Part shown: piece by piece, positions 59,041 to 64,000 of the stretch | Layout of the letters: each line of letters begins with the position of its first letter | Numbering within the stretch: the stretch's first letter is position 1 | Assembly (NCBI RefSeq): GCF_932294415.1 | Contig: NC_065543.1 | Location: 47,641,777-47,705,776, forward strand | Direction of reading: 5' to 3' | Length of the DNA: 64,000 bases | Origin: Quercus robur | Taxonomy: Eukaryota; Streptophyta; Magnoliopsida; Fagales; Fagaceae | Program-made: the position numbers and the translations under genes | Notes under the pieces: generated by a model | Database searches by the model: none | What the model was told of the DNA's origin: nothing | Seen by the model: the letters and a program-made list of their open reading frames with translations, nothing else

Positions 59041-59769
59041 AAGATTATAGTGATGCTCATGCTAGCATTGAAAGCAGTCTTGCCATGCTTTTCAGCTTTG
59101 AAAACTGGTGGCCATATTTAAGGTTTGTGGGATGGTACTTGATGGGCAAACTGAGAACTGGATTCCTTTGTTTATTGAGGCTCAGACAATGTTTCTCTGA
59201 AGTATATAACCTGTTCTCAGTGCATCTTTGAAAGTTAACGGGATTGGTTAGGCATCAGTGTGGAAATTCTGAGCTAGTTATACCTAGAAATTTGTGTTTT
59301 CTTAGGCTTGCACACAGGCAATTTTTGTTTGCCTTTTCTTTATCATATGTAGTCTTATGAAAATATTCAAGATTTTTGTTGTTTTTGTTGTTGTTGTTGT
59401 TGTTGTGGTTGTTGTTGTTGTGGTGGTGGTGGTGGTGGTGGTGGTGGTGGTGGTAACAATACATTTCTGAATGTCATCCACATTCTTGATCTTGAATGGC
59501 TAATTGCCACTATTTCCAAAAATGTTAGTCATCCTAATTCCTCTATTTGGTTACCTTACTGCTGTGACAGTATTGTTTCTGATAACATCAATATAATCCT
59601 TGCTTTTACTCTTTTATGGTTTCTTGATTCTAAAAATGTTTATCCTCAATCAATTGGAAATTTCGTAGATAAATGTTTCATTATTTGGTTTCTTTGGGAA
59701 AGAAGTGTTCTCTTTTTTGTTAATTGTTTAAATTAACTAACAGAATTGGTATGGTGGTTGATTTGACAG
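59041..59769. other. Region upstream of the first recognised FIP37 exon
   Basis: Contains a (TTG)n/(TGG)n trinucleotide tract at about 59377-59454. It ends in an acceptor (GATTTGACAG). No coding exon is recognised; it is probably intron sequence if a 5' part exists further upstream. Confidence 0.45.
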
Positions 59770-62389
59770 GCTAGGAGATTATTACTAGATCCTGCAATTC
59801 ATGAAGAGTTTACACGTTTAAAGGTTTGTAGAACTCTTTCATTAGATATGGGTGTTATTACCCCTGAGTATGGACGTGCTCCTTCTCTTTTCTTTTTGGT
59901 TATGAACAGCAATGACTTTATTGCACAAAGGAAGACGGTCATTGTGACCAATGCTCATGTCTAAGATATGGTCATTTGTTGATCCATTGATGTAGGGCAT
60001 TGTGACTAATGCCCACGTCTTTTGACATTCAATTGACTGCTGGATTTGCTGTGTGAATTGATTTATGTAAAAAGGAATAGAGATCATATTTAAATCCGAA
60101 CAAATAATAAGGCTTTGACCAAATTTTCTTCATGGTCAACTCACAGATTGATGGAGGGCATTTATATGCTCCGCTCCTAGGTCAAATATAAAATTTCAAT
60201 TTGGAGCTTTTTATATGTTGAAGTACACTAGGTTTCCAGATGCAAAGTTTAGAAAGCAGAGGCAATAAATGAAATAAAAGCAGGGGTTCCATTAATAACC
60301 CAAAATTGCTTCTAGTCCTTTGGAGACCATAACTTGAAATCACACAAAGTATCAGCATTTAGAAAGAAAATGGTAATAATTTCTTTGTTTACATTTCATG
60401 CCATTTTCTACCATATCTGATTGTGATTGCTGTTAATTTTTTTAATAAGATTTCTGATTTGAAGTTATACTTTTGTTGTTTTCTGTTACTTTAGAGCACC
60501 CCAAAGTGGCTCAGTATTTGTCTTTTGCTTTTAGAAAGTCTGTTTATGTTTTCTTGTGATGCCATAATGCTAGAATTTGGTTGAGGAAAAGGAGAAAGAG
60601 CTGAAGGAGAAACAGGATACTATTTCTGCACTCAGTTTCACTCCACAAAGCAGGATGGGTAAGATGCTGATGGCTAAATGCAGGACTATGCAAGAGGAAA
60701 ATGAGGAGATTGGAAATCTAGCTTCCGAAGGAAAGGTGCTGCAACTGCATTGCATTATAGTTCCTGTCATCATACTTCTCAGTTTGTATCAATTTTCATT
60801 TTGGCCTTGAGAATTTTTTTTTTCTAGGTTTCTTATTATATTTATGTTTCTTCTATGAGAAACGGAGACATGATTTCATGCATAAGCTGGCATTAAGGGC
60901 AGCTTTCCGGGGGTGGGGGTTAGGGGATAGGTGGTATACGATAAGAAACACTTTTACTCCTGGTTCTATATGGTTAAGGAGGATTATGCCCAAACTTAAG
61001 TAAACCAATTTAATATAGTTAATAGTATGATGTTATCTTATGTTTCCAGAAGTGATTCATTTTCCTTGTGCTAAACTCTTGGTTAACTTGATTTTTCTCT
61101 ACATTCTGTTGTCAGATGCATGAGTTAGCAATGCAACTTGCTTTGCAGAAATCTCAAAATGCAGAACTCAGAAGCCAATTTGAAGGTTAGTACTTAGTAT
61201 ATATCGACTGTATGTATATTTATTTCCTTGGCTGGGTTTCAATTATAATAGATGCCTAAGTATCAAGTAAATTAAAAGACTCCAATCATTTACAGTTACA
61301 TAGGAAAACACCTTTTTAACTTTCAGATACTGTATGGTTAACATTTTAGGAGTTCTTTTCTACTTATCAAAATTAATATAACTTATTAGTAACTAAACAA
61401 TTTTTTATTTATTGAAGTCTTCATGCAAATATCTTAACGTAACCAATCCTTTTTGAGGAGAAGACATTCTGTTTGTAAAAGACCTATAGAATATTCATTT
61501 CTAATGAATAAGGTGCATCCCTCTTTCTGTTTTCTTTGTCAAATTGCTAGAATTATGATCCCACCACAATTCCAATCTGGATAGAACTCAAATTGTCGTC
61601 ACAATTAATCTTCACTTTCAGTTTCTGTGGCATCAAACATTTAGTTCCCTCTGCTTTTTTGTTCAAAAGAAAATAAGGGAGATTGTTAAGGGTACACTTA
61701 ATCGTTTTGTGCATTAAGCTGAAACCAATGTTGCTATACCATGGTTTTCAAAGTTCATGCTGTATTGATTCTCTTTGTTCTATTGTGTGCAGGACTGCAC
61801 AAACATATGGAGGGGCTTACGAATGATGTGGAAAGATCAAATGAAATGGTTTTCATCTTTCTTTCATTTCTTAATTTACTTGGAGTAAATTTTGCAGTTT
61901 ATTGTTAGGTTAGTGTTTATATGCTTATATATAACATATTTCCAGGGGTAACTGAAAATAGACATGTTTCCCCACAGAATCATGATTGCATAATTGTATT
62001 ATACCAATTTTCTGGGTCAAATATCTTTTTGTTGATGATTGATGCTATATGATTGTCTTTGATTGACATTTATAGGATAATCAATTATAACCGGAATCTT
62101 TAGGTTAATCTGTGATTTGGCTTTAGATGCTTTGAACTAAACGAAATATGGGTAAAGGTGATCTAAATGTAACCGTGTTATATGAGTGATCATAAAAAAT
62201 ATTGTGCATCTATTGCAGGTGCTTATCTTGCAAGAAAAGCTAGAACAAAAAGATCAAGAGATTGAAAGGCTGAAGAATGAGGCGCAACAAAAGAGCGTAA
62301 TTGAGGAGGAAATGGAGGAAAAAACTGATTCGGCTCCTATCCAGAAAGAGAGAGATGAAGAGATGATTGATGGGGAAACCAACAACTGA
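59770..62389 (+). CDS. FIP37: FIP37/WTAP-like m6A methyltransferase complex subunit, C-terminal half only
   Basis: WTAP-family proteins are nuclear coiled-coil subunits holding the MTA/MTB mRNA m6A writer together; Arabidopsis FIP37 is about 330 aa. Five exons with GT-AG sites and consistent phases are present: 59770-59823, 60574-60735, 61116-61185, 61793-61848 and 62219-62389 (stop TGA). Together they encode 170 aa. Family signatures are ARRLLLDPAIHEEFTRLK, SFTPQSRMGKMLMAKCRT, EENEEIG, QKSQNAELRSQFEGL and LTNDVERSN, ending in an acidic tail. The frame is undamaged. The N-terminal half (about 160 aa, several exons) is not found upstream in the window, where duplicated kelch and raffinose synthase sequence lies instead. 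It is either a 5'-truncated gene or one with a very long, TE-filled intron. Confidence 0.88.
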
Positions 62390-62840
62390 ATTATTCAATG
62401 CAATTTTGTAGGATTTAATTAATTTATTCCCCTTCCATTTGTGATTTGTACATTAAATATTAATGTAATTCTTTTTGGTGACATTAATGCTTTTCATTTT
62501 TAATCTGCACCACCACCAGGTTAGTGGATGAGGTAACATCATCTTGAAATTTAGGTTCCCTCATCCCAAATACAAGATTTTACCAGTGAATTGGACCGGT
62601 TGAACCACAGATGGGTCTAACGCCTGCCTGACCTGTTTGGCAGTTATAAGTCTCACTGCCCATTTTTAAAAGTCTAGTAAAAAATGTAGTATTAGAATCG
62701 GGTACTGGTGCATTGTTAAGTAGATTTCTTCCTGCCCATTAGAAAAGGAGAGCAATGTTTATGCATGTATGCCACAAAAGTATGCATTGTTTACCAAGAC
62801 CAAAATAGACTACCACACCACCGTAAAATATGGTAGGATT
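62390..62840. other. 3' flank of the FIP37-like gene
   Basis: AT-rich 3' UTR-like sequence to about 62500, then unrecognised sequence up to the L1 junction. No gene seen. Confidence 0.5.
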
Positions 62841-64000
62841 TCATCATTTAAAAAAGGACTTGAGAAGGCTGCAAGGGACGACAGTATCAGAGGCTTTTCA
62901 TTATGCAAAAATGGGCCAAAAATTACTCACCTATTTTTTGCAGATGACAGCTTATTATTTTGCCGTGCAAGGAAGGAAGATTTACAAGCCATCCAAAAAA
63001 TCCTAATTAGCTATGAGCATGCATCCGGCCAGAAAATAAACTGGGAGAAGACAACGCTTTTCTTTAGTAAAGCTGTGTCCAATGACATGAAGAGAGAAAT
63101 CATGGATCTTTTAGGAGTTGTAGAAATAAAGGAGTATGAGAAGTACCTTGGGCTGCCTGCTGTTGTGGGGAAAAATAAAAAGGCGAGCTTAAACTACATT
63201 AAGGAAAGGGTGTGGGCGAAGCTTCAAGGGTGGAAGGAGAAACTTTTATCTCAAGCAGGGAGAGAGGTCTTACTAAAAGCAGTGGTTCAAGCGATCCCTA
63301 CTTTTGCAATGACTTGCTTCAAATTACCGGTGGGTTTATGCAAAGAGATTGAAATGCAAATAAGAAAATTTTGGTGGGGAGAGCGAGGTGGGCAGCGGAA
63401 AATCCATTGGAAAAGTTGGAAAATCTTGTGCAAATCAAAAGCGGAGGGGGGAATGGGATTCAAAGATTTGGTTAGATTTAATGAAGCTATGCTCGCTAAA
63501 CAAATTTGGATATTACAAACTGAAAAGGAGTCCCTTCTGTACAAGGTTTTTAGCACCAAGTTTTTCCCTTCAGGATCGGTTTTTGAAGCAAGATGCTCCA
63601 CGGGTTCCTTTGCTTGGCAAAGCTTGCTCAAAGCTAGACATGTTATTGAAAAAGGAATGATGTGGAGAGTGGGTGATGGCACGCAGATTAGGGTGTTCCA
63701 TGACAATTGGATTCTTGGATGCTTCCCGAATGGAGTTGTACCACGCACACCAGGCTCAGAGGATGATTCTACTGTTTCCTCACTCATTAATTCGACCACA
63801 ATGGAGTGGAATGAGGAGAAAATTGACTTAATAGTTGCACCTTTTTTGGCTCAGCAAATTAAAGCCATTCCATTATGTAAATCGGTGATGAGGGACTGTT
63901 TAGTGTGGCCACGAACTAGGGACGGAAATTACTCGGTGAAGACGGGATATCAGTTATTGGAAGAGCTTGAAAACAGAGGAGAAGCGTCGGGGTCAAACAG
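62841..64000 (+). CDS. 5'-truncated L1 LINE, reverse transcriptase to post-RT region, frame still open at window end
   Basis: One frame (codons aligned to 62856) runs without stop for more than 380 codons to the last base. It begins inside the reverse transcriptase: ITHLFFADDSLLFCRA contains the FADD catalytic motif. It continues with HASGQKINWEKT, KYLGLPAVVGKNKK, LQGWKEKLLSQAGREVLLKA and WWGERGGQRKIHWKSW, as in plant L1 ORF2, towards the zf-RVT region beyond the edge. The 5' junction is near 62841, so endonuclease and most fingers/palm sequence are missing (5' truncation typical of L1). Unlike the fragment at 40523-41864 it has no nonsense mutations, so it is younger. It is not an ATG-started gene. 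Confidence 0.9.

Noticed and set aside
59377..59454. His/Asn-rich frame on the minus strand
   Set aside because: Translation of a (TTG)n(TGG)n microsatellite in presumed intron sequence.

Overview
The window is nuclear DNA from a flowering plant, most likely a woody eudicot. Genes carry GT-AG introns, intergenic DNA is AT-rich and full of transposons, there is a plastid-DNA insert, and the recognisable proteins match dicot raffinose synthase, FIP37/WTAP, phototropin and wall-associated kinase families. The repeat flavour would suit Fagales, but that is only a guess.

Layout. Positions 1-10 kb: an intact hAT transposase gene (982-3516), two tRNA-derived SINEs, one with a perfect 15-bp target-site duplication (TSD), and a complete solo LTR (6730-7507). 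Positions 10.1-14.6 kb: the one clearly complete conventional gene, a four-exon raffinose synthase (776 aa). Positions 17.9-21.3 kb: a Helitron-like element with a textbook hairpin-CTAG 3' end and exon-like pieces. Positions 21.7-24.8 kb: an unrecognised, probably frameshifted gene, with a plastid trnE-trnY insert in its intron. Positions 24.8-27.2 kb: an intact two-exon kelch-repeat gene (400 aa). Positions 28.4-31.4 kb: a broken wall-associated-kinase gene on the minus strand.

Positions 33.7-57.3 kb hold two tandem paralogous segments, each with a damaged copy of the kelch gene plus shared flanks. Because the segments are alignable, each serves as the empty site for insertions in the other. 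Segment 2 gained a 305-bp long-TIR MITE, a 976-bp hAT element in the 5' intron, a 5'-truncated L1 and a 7.1-kb CACTA-like element. That CACTA carries a clean phototropin kinase exon and a nested hAT MITE. Segment 3 gained a 957-bp PIF/Harbinger-like element about 30 bp upstream of the TATA box.

Positions 57.7-59.0 kb hold a decayed copy of the 3' end of the raffinose synthase gene. It is followed by the 3' half (five exons) of a FIP37/WTAP m6A-writer subunit gene whose 5' exons I could not find. The window ends inside a 5'-truncated but still open L1 reverse-transcriptase ORF (62841-64000).

The main story is modular: one gene family copied twice, gene pieces mobilised next to unrelated genes, and TE insertions with readable boundaries that order the events. 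I saw no prokaryotic-style system and no complete novel pathway.
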